Below are positions 33,540 through 44,644 of a stretch of DNA of 64,000 nucleotides, piece by piece (the first letter of the stretch is position 1; every line of letters starts with the position of its first letter). The stretch comes from Hamiltosporidium tvaerminnensis (lineage: Eukaryota; Microsporidia; Dubosqiidae), in NCBI GenBank assembly GCA_022605425.2, contig CM061250.1:310001-374000 (forward strand). Reading direction: 5' to 3'. The position numbers were made by a program, and so were the translations under genes. A model generated the notes under the pieces. It was given only the letters and a program-made list of their open reading frames with translations. It was not told the origin of the DNA and searched no databases.

Positions 33540-34365
33540 CCCGAAAAAAGAAACCAGTTTTTTATTGTGTGTTGCCTCGTCACAGTACATCTGGGCTGCC
33601 TCAATAATGCGTTACGCATCAGTCATTGGCACATTAAATTTCTGCATTCCTGCGCCATTTGATTAATATACTCCAATATTTGCTATAAAATTTTCACTTG
33701 AGAGCATTTGAGTTCGTATCATTACCTCTTTGGTTTGATGCTTCTAAGTTTTTTTTTCACATATTTTTGTTTTTTTATGACATAGAAAGCATATTTAATC
33801 CGGTAATATGAAAAAGTGAAACAAGTTTCGCTCTAGTCGTCTTTTTTTCCTTCTTGGCTTTTTCTTCTCTGCAATTTTTCTTTAATTTTTTCAACACATC
33901 AATAGTATTATCACAACCAATTTCTTATATTTTGCTAGTAATATCGCACCTGAATTTTCTAGAAATACTCATGAATCTCTTTTGTGTAGCTAAAAACCCG
34001 GATAAACTCATTTTTGCTTACAGCCGTGAAAATATTTAATATTAAACTTAATACAATCAGTAAGTTTCCCTTTACAACGGCTGTAGTATTTAGATTGATC
34101 AGAATTAAAGGCATCTCTACGCAGAGGCACCAAAAACGAGAAGACTAGGTTATGGTTGTAAGCAAGCAGACCATTTAAATCCGAAAAATATCCTCATAAA
34201 ATTAATGAGGTAGGGAGGAATGACAAATATATATGTTCTTTGAATACCTATATAACTCATACATAGCCTATATCTCCTTTAACCCTTTTCCTACTTTTTT
34301 TAAAAATTATTTTATATTCTCTCATTTTCGCTGTCAAATTTTTTTTCTTCCCACAATTAAATTAA
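33540..34365 (-). pseudogene. N-terminal half of the shattered REL-endonuclease LINE
   Basis: Matches 60100-60945 of the fuller copy. 33560-33620 is like the TGTTTCCTCGTAATAGCATA...CTGGGCCGCCTGGATGAT block. 33855-33950 is like 60440-60520 (TTTAATTTTTTCAACACATC). 34310-34360 is like the start-codon region (ATTTTCGCTGTCAA...TTCTTC). Riddled with frameshifts. The reverse-transcriptase middle (32.1-33.5 kb) is unrecognisable or replaced. Confidence 0.7.
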
Positions 34366-34369
34366 AAAT

Positions 34370-34980
34370 GTATCATCTTTCATAAATTGTTTAAAAACAA
34401 TCCGAAAATTAATAAAATATATATTTTAAGCTATAAATTTATCGCTTTCCGACAATAATTATTTTCAAAGATCTATTGTTTAATTTTTTTTAATATATTT
34501 TCACAACTATCAAAAAATATATCAATTTAAATTTAGACTAAAAAGAAAGATAAAACCACAATTACTAGATGATCTTTAGTTAAAGTAATATTTAACCCGT
34601 TGATTTCATTATAGCAGATAAAAAAAATGTCTCGACAGATTTGTTAAATCAGTTAAGATTTTTTGCATTTAATTATAATTTTTTTGAAAATATTTGATAA
34701 CAATGAATTCTGAAGTAATATTCTAATTTAATTCCTCTACATTCTAAAATTAGTTTTGCTATAATACATAAAGTTATTTCTTTTTTTTTAAAAGAAAAAC
34801 TCAAGTCTAAAGAGATTGCGCTTAGCATGATTTTTTTAGATATCTTACTGAATTGATATGTTCTAACCAGAATTTTATGACTTATGAATTTATGTTTTCT
34901 GCTTGATTTATGCTAGAAAATTTATATAAAATAAGTTATATGGTTGTATTTCTTAAATAATAGTTAAAAAACTTTATTTA
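34370..34980. other. AT-rich spacer
   Basis: No recognisable feature between the LINE relic and copy K. Confidence 0.45.
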
Positions 34981-34984
34981 AAAG

Positions 34985-35702
34985 TATCACATCTTTTTAA
35001 AATAGTGGCAAGTGTTATATTTGTTTTTATGACATTAACGCAGTTCTAGGTTTAACATAAATGACTGCTACCCCAACACTCCATCGGTAACCCCTGCGAT
35101 ACCTACGTCCCAAAGCCTTTCATCTACCAGGTGTATAGAACCTAATTAATAGGCGAGGCAGTTGCCCGGAGTTCGTTAATGTCCGTTGCATGGAGTGTGA
35201 TCGAAGGCCGAAGCCCCCCCCCTGGGCTCCCCCAAGACTATGCAGCATTCCCACTTACTCTACACTTTCTGAACCCAATAAACTTCTAGCTAAGATATAT
35301 TTCAGAGATTTACATGGGGTCCACCTAGACAGTGCAATGTCATACCAACAGGTATAACCTGCTACTTAGCTTTCCTGGCTTTTAATGGTTTTTATTTTTA
35401 TATCTCCCAGGCGCTAAGTCTTCTAACCCGAGTGAGCAAGGCTAGGTTTCCATGCTTTTACATGGCAATTACCTACATTTTCAGCTGCGGTCTGCAATCT
35501 GGTTACATAAAAAACTACAAATAAATTTGTAAAAAAGGTTTCTCCATTTCTTAGACCTCTCCTCCTCATAACAACTCCCATGGAACAACCGAAGATGTAG
35601 TGTGGTTTTCTTTCACCAAAAATCCAAACAATGATCTCACACCAGTTTCACACACTCATTGCCAAGCAGAAAGTTTTTTATATGGTTATCCTCCCTCCAC
35701 CC
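34985..35702 (-). repeat. Well-preserved copy of the 0.72-kb dispersed repeat (copy K)
   Basis: Near-consensus minus-strand copy, from AAGTATCACATC (3' tail) to CCTCCCTCCACCC (5' end). Both long-range complementary pairs are perfect. No clear flanking duplication was found. Confidence 0.93.
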
Positions 35703-35704
35703 AA

Positions 35705-38700
35705 ATATAATTTTATAATTTGTTATTTTGTATTAAATTAACATATTAGCAAGCAATATCAATGACGAATATACAAAATAATGCAAGGAATACAGACGCG
35801 CTCTTTTATTATACAAATAACACAATCTACATAGATCAGGGATCTTTTTCCCAGAAGCCTTCACATTTTTTTTTGTAGAGTAGGTGTTTTTTTAGTATGA
35901 ATTCAAAATAAAAAAAATAAATTATACAAAAAAAAATTGCAATCATAGAAAATTTTTATTATGAATTCAAAATACAAAGAAAATCTGTTAGCTTTTAATA
36001 TGTTTTTTGCCGTTAATAATCTATTTAATGATTATATCAGGAAAATGTAAAACAAAATAATAAAAAAGATGTACCATAATTTATTATAAATGAGATTAAT
36101 ATGGTTGACACCGTTAATTAAAATCTACTAGTAGAAATAATCACAAAGGAACTCAATAGCCTTTCAGATAAGCAAGATCTTAAAATATTTTTTCTATATT
36201 TTTTTTTAGAAAATATATTTTTTACATAAATAGGTAGTACATAAAGCGCAAATAAATAAACGCCCGAGCAAATTTATAAAAGTTATTGAACTACGTAGTT
36301 GGGACAATCTTAATAAATTACACTATTTTTTCGTAATATATCTGTTTTAAAATATTATCTAGATATATTTTAATTTTTTTGAATGTATGTACAAAGCTTT
36401 TAATATTTCCTTTTTAATACCTGTAATAAACAGCAAAGGAATATTTTTGAGCATCAGTATCAAGTCTAATAGATTCTTGGCCCTTGCACCTTTTTATATA
36501 TGTCAATATGCCCGCGATATAAAAAGTTTGACGGCCCTTGTGCTATGTTAAGTATAATATAGACTTTGAATGCAGAATGCATAGATTAAAAATATCTAAT
36601 AGTAGATACATATTAATAAATATATCTGTATGTATATTTTCGAAGTTATTTAAATCTAGAAACTTATTTTTTAACTGCTAGTGGTCTTTTTGGATCACTT
36701 GATTAACTAAATAAATACAGAAAAGACTGATGCGATCTTTCCATTACATTTTGGCAAAAATAGATTTTATAATATAGATGGAACCAATCAAAATCGTCAA
36801 AACTATAAAAACATGATAGAATATTTCCCAAACTAAATCGAAAAAAACACACAAAATGACTATAAGAGAATTACACGATGAATAATCCAGCGTCTAAATC
36901 CTTTTAATAAGAGAAATTTACGTCTTAAAACAAGCTTGACCACGCTGCTTGGATATTTCTTAACAATAGTATGAGAAATTGAACATCAATATTAAAATAT
37001 TTCTAATTTAGAATTATAGAATAGAAATATTTATTTTTAAGACTATTTTACAAGAGACAAGTCAAATCGGGCCCGGATTCACTTTGCAACATGGTCTGCA
37101 AGTTTCAAGTAAGAAAATACTATAGCTTGAATCAAAGTCAACAAGATTGATTTTTATTAAAGAAAATAAAATATAATCTTTTTTATAATAAATTTTCATG
37201 TAACATGACTGATAACAAAAATAATAAATCAAAAAGATTCAAATACACGATAAAAAAAGAGCCACACACAGATGACCTGTAGCTGTAAAGCAGTTGAAGT
37301 TATTTTTATAATGATGAAAAAGGATGTAACTTAAGATAAAATTCCGATATTTGCGCCGAATTGAAATATCATGGAGGTAACAACAGAAAGAAGATGTATA
37401 TTAGCTTATAATAGTTTCAATTATATATCAACCAAAAAGAATGTTTTAATCAGAATTCGACAAAGCAATTCATCTAATTATTGCCAATAAAAAACCCGCA
37501 AAAGAAGAAACTGTCTTGAAATATAGAAGAAAAACCGAGAATAAGAAATAGCATGAAAAACACAAATATTTGTAGAATAAAACAATTAGAAATTCCAAAA
37601 TACAAATATTTTTTAAATTAAACTATACATTTATCATTAAAAATGAATGATTTTTAGGTTCAAAACCAATACAGTATCGTTTTATTTCCAAAATTTCTTA
37701 TAGTCTTTAAATTTTTAGAAGATTATAAATAACTTCTAATTTACAATGGCTTTTTTATGTTCAATGAATTTACTGGCCATTAATTTTCAAAATCCACTTC
37801 AGATTGACTTATAAATAAGTAAGGATGAGTTCTTATATTGAAAACAGTGTAAATTATATGCACCATGATTCAGATATTTTAATATTTCTAAATGAACTTC
37901 AATTCCACATTTGATGCTTTGAAACAAATAAACTATTTGAAATTCTAAATTAACCATTTCAATGCAAAAAGAGACATCTTATGCTCATAAAATTTATATT
38001 CCAGATTCATATGTTTTAATTATTAGGGGCAAAGAACAATGGACTGAATATTTGCGGTCATTAAAAAATACTTTTGTTTACCTCTAATTTTGCAAAGGCA
38101 TGGACCTTGTAAATATTCTCATAGCTAATACAATAAATTAGATATTCTATAAATAGCTAAGAAAAAATTACTAAAATTATATTTAAGCTAACATGACAGT
38201 TTAAAAGAAGATTATTTACATTATATATGAACCATGACTTGGCTTTCCAAATAAAATTGATATTTATTGTAAAGCACTTTGATGATTATTGAAAAAATTT
38301 AAAATTTGATTTCAAAACACAACCTTTTTTAAAGTTTCTATGTAGATCACTAATATAATGAAATATAAGCTTTATTTCTCTAAAATATATTTTTTCTTGA
38401 TATATGTTCCCTTGAGAAATTAATTATAGTTCTAGACACCATAATCTAAATTTTCTAGTGGTTGAAATGCCATACTATATCTTCTCTTGGTACACCCAGT
38501 TTGATTTCAGATAGATATCCTCCTTTTACCTACGAAACTAGAATCCAATCTTGAAGCTTGACCAGAAAAATTATTTAAAAAAATAATCTATGACACGGTT
38601 AGCTTTAAAAAATATGAAGAAGCAATGTATTATACTTGGCGGGGTTTAGTATTTTGCCAGAACAAGCTACAAAAATCCCAATATCTAGATAATAGTCCTT

Positions 38701-39200
38701 ATTATTCCTCAGAATTTTATTTCAAAAACATTTACTTGGCTGCGTTTGTCTCTTATTTTTTTCTTAAAAGTAATCATGTTTAATTTTTATATTTTATGCA
38801 AAAATAGTTTTATATGACTTAAATATATGTTCTGCATACATATTTAAATCTAAGAGATTTGAATCTATTAAAAGCTAAAATATATATTTCTTAATCTTTA
38901 ATTAAATATGTTTAAATTAACCATAATTAGAAATTGAAATTGAAAATTAAATAAACAAAGAAATATTTTATAACGTAAAATTCTGTTTAATAAGTTATTT
39001 CATTTTATAAACCAAATAAAAATTCAAAGTACTATAAATATTATAAGATTTAAATTTTGTTTTGAGAATTTGATAACAAGAAAATTCATAGATACTAATA
39101 AATAAAATAAATTTCAAGACAAATCTATAAATCCAACTTTTATTCATTTAAAATCATTTTAATTATGTAAAAACTAGAATATAAGAAGATCTTTAATGTT
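35705..39200. other. 3.5-kb gene-free AT-rich stretch
   Basis: No frame above 60 codons with coding character. GGCCCTTG occurs twice about 55 bp apart near 36480-36540 without other structure. Confidence 0.5.
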
Positions 39201-39203
39201 TAC

Positions 39204-39797
39204 TTATCCATAAGTTTTTTGATTATATAATTCAAGAGTAACTGCTGATAGAAATGCCGGTACAGATTTACCATTTAATAAATATAAGTCTATTTCACGT
39301 TTCCAATTAGCCACAAACTCATTGCTTTTAAGTGTACAGCTATTATTATCATCAATTTCGAAAACAAAAATATCTTCATCATCAAAGGCGTAGGATGAAT
39401 GTAGAATAACATTGTTTTCGTTGAATGTTATTTCATATCCAAGCATTGATTTGGTCACTAAATACATTTTAGCCAATAAAGTCCTTAATTCAAGCATAGG
39501 ATCATTTTTATTATTAATACTGTTTTGTAACAAATTGTTTTCTAAATTTTCTTTTTCTTTAGAAATTTTATTAAAATTATTTTCAAATTCTTCTTTTAAA
39601 AAACCGCCATTATCATCGTTATTCTTAATAATATTTTCTTTATTTTCTAGACATAATTCGTTTTTCTTGATAGCTTCTTGCAAAGAAAAATGTATTTCTT
39701 TAAGTTTTTGGATTAAATTTGTGGGAATATGAAATTCATAACTAACTATAAAATCGTTAAGAGAATTTAAAGGTATTTCGAAAGCGTTATAGATCAT
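39204..39797 (-). CDS. Unrecognised 197-residue protein
   Basis: Intact frame. Residues ~1-50 and ~70-95 are likely helical, separated by an Asn/Lys-rich low-complexity stretch (KENIIKNNDDNGG). The C-terminal ~95 residues look folded: LRTLLAKMYLVTKSMLGYEI, a short beta segment (NVILHSSYAF...IFVFEID), then WKREIDLYLLNGKSVPAFLS. A coiled-coil N-terminus with a small alpha/beta C-terminal domain is reminiscent of kinetochore subunits, but I cannot match a family and assign no function. CCC (39801-39803, minus strand) lies 4-6 nt before the ATG and supports the start. It is isolated, with gene-free DNA on both sides. Confidence 0.7.
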   Translation of the reverse strand: MIYNAFEIPLNSLNDFIVSYEFHIPTNLIQKLKEIHFSLQEAIKKNELCLENKENIIKNNDDNGGFLKEEFENNFNKISKEKENLENNLLQNSINNKNDPMLELRTLLAKMYLVTKSMLGYEITFNENNVILHSSYAFDDEDIFVFEIDDNNSCTLKSNEFVANWKREIDLYLLNGKSVPAFLSAVTLELYNQKTYG

Positions 39798-39800
39798 TTA

Positions 39801-39803
39801 GGG
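39801..39803 (-). promoter_or_regulatory. CCC upstream of the 197-aa gene
   Basis: Minus strand reads GGTCACCCTAA then ATG. Confidence 0.5.
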
Positions 39804-40480
39804 TGACCTTAGAATTATTTAAATATAAAAAATTTTAGACAACTTTTTTAAAAGTAAAAATTTTTTAACTGACGTTTTACTCCAATTTAAATACAGTCGT
39901 TAAACCAATGAAAACGAACTTGATTCTATTTTTAGCAAAGAACAGAAATTAAAAGTTAAGGTTACTATCAAAATAGTTCATTTGTATTTGGTTTGAAGGC
40001 CTTTTTAATCTCAAATTAAAAATTTAATGTATTACGTTGGTTTTTGTAGTATGTTTGAGCACTTAAGAGTATAAAAACATGATGGTAAATAAAATAAATT
40101 ATTAAGAATCTTTAATATTATCTAATATACAGAGATTTCTTCTATCTTAATTTATCAGACCCAGAATCAATCGCGTTAGATGGATCTGGGAAGTAAGATT
40201 TTACATAATCAATATTTTTATTAGTATATAACATATAAAATATATTTAAAACATTCTTGCAATATTTTTTTGACATTTTTAGACATTCTAAGATGCGACA
40301 AAAAAATATCTTCTAGACAAGATTGCACAATTTCGAATAAAATAAGGAAAAATAAAATTCTTGAACTATATAGCTATCCTACATGTTAAGTAGTTCATAA
40401 ATAATTTTACTTGTCAAATATATGATTGGAAAAAAGAATAAAATAACAAAAGAATTTATATAGCGAATGTACAGAACAAG
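39804..40480. other. AT-rich stretch
   Basis: Upstream of the 197-aa gene; nothing else recognised. Confidence 0.4.
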
Positions 40481-40484
40481 TGGT

Positions 40485-42230
40485 TCGCTGTCTTTTTGTA
40501 TCATAAGATTGGGTTGAGAAGCGGATTTCCTGTGTACACAATTAAAATTATTGTTACTGTCAACTGCCAGCTACGTCCTTTAAATTTAGTGCATGGGTTT
40601 TTGAAGGGAGATATTGCACAATCGAAAGAATTCTAGAATTCCTATACCCATCCGATTTCCGGGTCTCACACTAACATTTCAAGTCCGAGTTATTTCAATC
40701 GAACTTAATGAGAATATAAATTCTTAACTATGAGACTAGTTTCTTACTCACGACGCCCAAAGACTTCTGATTGCCTTTCTATTCTCACCAATACCCGACT
40801 TGCATGGGAAATTCCTTTTACTCATTCAAAGAATTCGGAGTTTCCGACATTTAAATACGCAATCGCGGTTCGTATCCTAAAAAAATTCTATTTCAAGCAT
40901 ATGAACTAGTAACACTGTGTTATATATGGCGCGTTCATTAGTCAATCAGATCTGTTGAAGATTCTAGACCTATTTTTTTCAGCCGACTTTCGCAGTTTAT
41001 GTCGTGACTTAATTTCGAATGAAGCGGGTGTTCTTTGGACATGAGTCGAGGGGGTAAGCCTGCCAGTAATCACACCGTGAGACATTTTCTACATACTTCA
41101 TGCGATAGATTATGAGCCTTATAAGGGTTCACGTAAAGAGATTTTTAAAGTACAAATAAACCTTGATATATCTATTAAATCAGCGTTGCGTTGAAAAACT
41201 GAAACCGAATTCTCAGATCGTCGTAAGATAGATCTTGCGCCTTTCAGTATTCTCTTTGAGAAAAACTTTTCAAAGTCAAGTCTTTTCTGTGCAGAAATAG
41301 TTTTAATTTTTATTCCAACACTTCTAACATTATTCTTACGGCCGCCTTTTTGTGATCACACCCGAATTGGTGTGCATTTAACGCATATGAAGCCTTTTCT
41401 GTTTTTGAAAACTTTAAATTTAGTGGTCTTGTAGATATAGACTGGTTTGTACGAAAAATTTTAGATTCTACAAACATCAGAGTTATAAGATTCACTAAAG
41501 GGCCTTGGTTACATACCTTGGTTTTATATTTAGTACAAAATACACGAAAAAACATTTATAGAGACCCTTTTTGTTGCATTCATATTCAACACCATATATG
41601 ATATTTAAAATCGGCTAAGGGAATCATCTTTTGGAATTTGTCTGTAGTTTTCTTCGAACAAGCGTTCGGAATTCGCAGCAAACATCGTCACAAATAACCA
41701 TCATCAGTTTATACCATAGTTGTAAGAATGCTCCCAGCCCTCCTTTCCGTGAAATTCCTTATTTTGCAGAATATTATTGACTTTTAGAGGTCTTTGCTTT
41801 GAGATGCAGATACAGTATTTGGCCTTTTTTTGATTACAATGTAATCAAACGAGCTGTTTTCGTTGCAAATAAAATTTATAAGCACGCTTTATATAGACAG
41901 TATTTTTAGCATAGGCTTTCCTCGAACCGGCAGGTTTCGCTAGGCTTTATTTTTAAATTTGACATCGGTCGTTACACAATAGTATTTTCGTGTTTGTAAC
42001 TGTAGCAAACGCCGGACTCATTTAAGTCGAAATTACATTAAATATCAGAATTTTTTGTAATTTGTGAGTATATCAAAAGTTATACATTCATGTGAATGTT
42101 CTGACCCGCAACCGGGCTTAGTTTCTTTACCAAAATGCTCAGAAGTAAAATCTTATCTAGTCCCCATCATTGACTCAGATAGACTTTAAAAACTTTCAAA
42201 ATGTTATAAAACAACAAAAAATTTTTTATT
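40485..42230 (-). pseudogene. GC-richer relic of an unidentified, probably mobile, element
   Basis: The block is markedly GC-richer than the flanking DNA and densely stopped in all frames. The best surviving frame is minus-strand 41555-41310 (81 codons), with QGPLVNLITLMFVESKIF and ASYALNAHQFGCDHKKAAV. This reads like a real protein of ordinary amino-acid composition rather than AT-driven noise. I do not recognise the family; a transposase or retroelement protein is the natural guess. Strand is inferred from that frame only. Confidence 0.45.
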
Positions 42231-42898
42231 TTACGATGCTAAAAAATTTCTTGTATGAGATGGACTTTTGAGGAATAAACTAATTGGAAGAAATGATATC
42301 AATCGCGAGTTCTACAAGAACCGCATAAAATTTACGCGATAGAGATAATCCGCAAAAGTGAAGCGCCAATAGCAAATTTTACATATACTATTGATAGTTC
42401 TCTAAATTAAATATAGATTTTATAAACTGACTCATAGAATCGAACTCTTCTTTGATACCGAATGAAATAAAATATGAGTCTTATAACTAAGCAATGAATA
42501 TAAATCTTTCAATAAAAAATTTTCAAAATAAAAAAAACCGACCAAATATAGAAAATTAACGACTAAAAAACAATTTTCTAAGCTCTTTGTTTGATTACTA
42601 TGAATATTAAACTCTGTATAGTTTGAAAATCTTAAAAATTTCAAAATGTACATTTCCTACAATAAAATAATATTTAGAATATTTAAATGGACACTCTACA
42701 AATAAAATAAAATTTATGTTCAAATAAAATATTTTTATAAAATTCAATCGGTTCTTAGAAACAATAAAAATGTTTTAAACATTCATTCTTTCCTACTCAA
42801 TACATTAACCTCCTTAATATCATAAATAATTTACACTTATCTCCTTTAATTCAAATATTTAAATACAATTAGAACGATGAATATTTTATAACAAAAAA
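42231..42898. other. AT-rich region upstream of SEC9
   Basis: A 73-codon Phe/Leu-rich minus frame (42432-42653) has no start signal and is not accepted. No other feature. Confidence 0.45.
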
Positions 42899-42901
42899 CC
42901 C
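42899..42901 (+). promoter_or_regulatory. CCC upstream of SEC9
   Basis: The sequence reads AAACCCTTTTAAAAA then ATG at 42911. Confidence 0.5.
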
Positions 42902-42910
42902 TTTTAAAAA

Positions 42911-43615
42911 ATGAAAGATATCTATTCTCAAGAACAATATCAAAAATTTTTAGACAGAAAAAAAGAGAAAAAAGAGGAAGGACAATCAGACAGTGCACAG
43001 AGTAGTATAGATGAAGAGATTAAAAGAAGAGCAGAAGAATTAGAAGCAGAGAATTATGATGTAGCCAAACAAGCACGTATGAAGTTAGAAGCATCTGGTA
43101 CACAACAAAAAGATACGACCGGGCGACTTAAGTCGCAAGGAGAAAAATTAAGAAATATTAAAGGTGAAGCTATTGAAGTTCATGAAGGCGCTGTGAAAGG
43201 ATCAAAGATTACCAAAGACATAAAACGAGAAGGAAAGCTTTTTGGGTTTCATGTACCACTTATCGGAAAAATCAAGCATCTTTTTAGTTCGGATCGAAAA
43301 ATAGAAAAAGAAGTAGAAGTAGAGAAAGAAAGACTCAAACATAAAAAAAATCGAAGTACTGAAAGAATTCAAGAAATTAGTTCAGATGATGAACATTTTA
43401 ATCAAAATAGTGATGACGAGGTTGTTAAAGGAGAAGGAATGACAAATAAAGAATTGTATAAAATATCTAACAAATTAAAAGAAATGAATTCAGAAGCAGA
43501 AATTCAAAAAAGCGAATTAAAAAAACAAAAAGGCGACATAAAAAAAATATCAAAAGTAAATGAAAATTCTGAACAAATTATGGACAGAACAACAGAGGAA
43601 TTAAAAAAAGTTTAA
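42911..43615 (+). CDS. SEC9: Sec9/SNAP-25-type Qbc SNARE
   Basis: A 234-residue, highly charged protein with two heptad-repeat regions and no membrane anchor, the layout of SNAP-25/Sec9. SNARE motif 1 spans ~45-108; SQGEKLRNIKGEA aligns with EQGEQLDRVEEGM of SNAP-25 and places the zero-layer glutamine at Q76. SNARE motif 2 spans ~180-234, with Q206 (KKQKGDIKKI) at the zero layer. Between them is a linker with FGFHVPLIGKIKHLF, which could contact membrane; the cysteine cluster of animal SNAP-25 is absent. The protein would supply two helices to the four-helix SNARE bundle that fuses secretory vesicles with the plasma membrane. It is far shorter than yeast Sec9 (~650 residues), lacking the N-terminal extension. 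A SNAP-29-like role cannot be excluded. The start is supported by CCC. Confidence 0.82.
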   Translation: MKDIYSQEQYQKFLDRKKEKKEEGQSDSAQSSIDEEIKRRAEELEAENYDVAKQARMKLEASGTQQKDTTGRLKSQGEKLRNIKGEAIEVHEGAVKGSKITKDIKREGKLFGFHVPLIGKIKHLFSSDRKIEKEVEVEKERLKHKKNRSTERIQEISSDDEHFNQNSDDEVVKGEGMTNKELYKISNKLKEMNSEAEIQKSELKKQKGDIKKISKVNENSEQIMDRTTEELKKV

Positions 43616-44640
43616 AACAAGAAATTTTATTCACAGAAAAAGAATTTTAAATTTTTATTTTTAGACAAATAATTTACCATTTTCAGATAATCAAGATAAG
43701 AAAATATTTTTTAATTTTGAAATGAACATTTAAATATTAGAATGATTCTTTAATCACAATTCTAAATACACAAACATAACATACTTTTTAAATAAAAATG
43801 AATCTTAAAATCTTTTCTTTATATAGTCCAAAATATTTTCGATTAGAGAATACATTTTTATGTTTTAATATTTATATCTTGTCTTGTTACTTTATTCTGC
43901 TTTTATTTTAGTTATTCTTTTCTTTATCTTGAATAGAAGCTTTGATTTTTTTTACTAACACATCAAAGAAAAAAAATTTAGAATTTATTTAGTTTAAATT
44001 TTCGTATTCATTATCGTGTATGTATTAAAGTATGGTTGTTCAGGTATTTTTTTCAATGCAAAAATACATAGGATCTGCTCAAACACTTCATCTATCTATA
44101 GATTTTAGAATATAAAAATATTGTGTCTAGAAATTTCTATTCTTGATCATGAAATCTTAGAGTCTTTTACTTGCTTTCCCATCGTATACTTGCCAGCCAA
44201 TTTAAACCTTATAAATTAAAAGTAAATGTTTTGAAAGACATTGATTCAGATTCATTTACTTTTCTTTTTTTTTGGTTTAGTTAAAATATAGACCGAGATT
44301 GTAAAAACCAACACTGAGACAAAAGTTCAGATATTACCTGCATCTGATCACCAACAGTTTTTTTAGAGCATGTGTTCTTTTAATAAACCAATAAATTATT
44401 TTGAAAGAAAATTATGATTATAGATAATTTGCATATGAAATTGTAATACAAAGAAAATTAATTATTTTTTTAAATTTTTTCTTAATACGATACAGATTTT
44501 TTATTATTCTATTTCAAAACTTCGAAAGAAAACACCAAAATATGTAGCATAACCTGTAATTAATGATATTATTATATTTAAGATTTTTAGCCAATAATTT
44601 CTTGAGATTGTGGATCCACTTTGATTATTTACTTAAATAA
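43616..44640. other. AT-rich stretch
   Basis: Downstream of SEC9; no recognisable gene or RNA. Confidence 0.45.
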
Positions 44641-44644
44641 TCCG

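Noticed and set aside
34985-35702. The repeat as a nuclear rRNA fragment
   Set aside because: Its GC-richer core raised this, but no SSU, LSU or 5S signature segment could be matched by eye.
42425-42445. AGAATCGAACTCT as a minus-strand tRNA B box
   Set aside because: No T-stem pairing and no cloverleaf around it.
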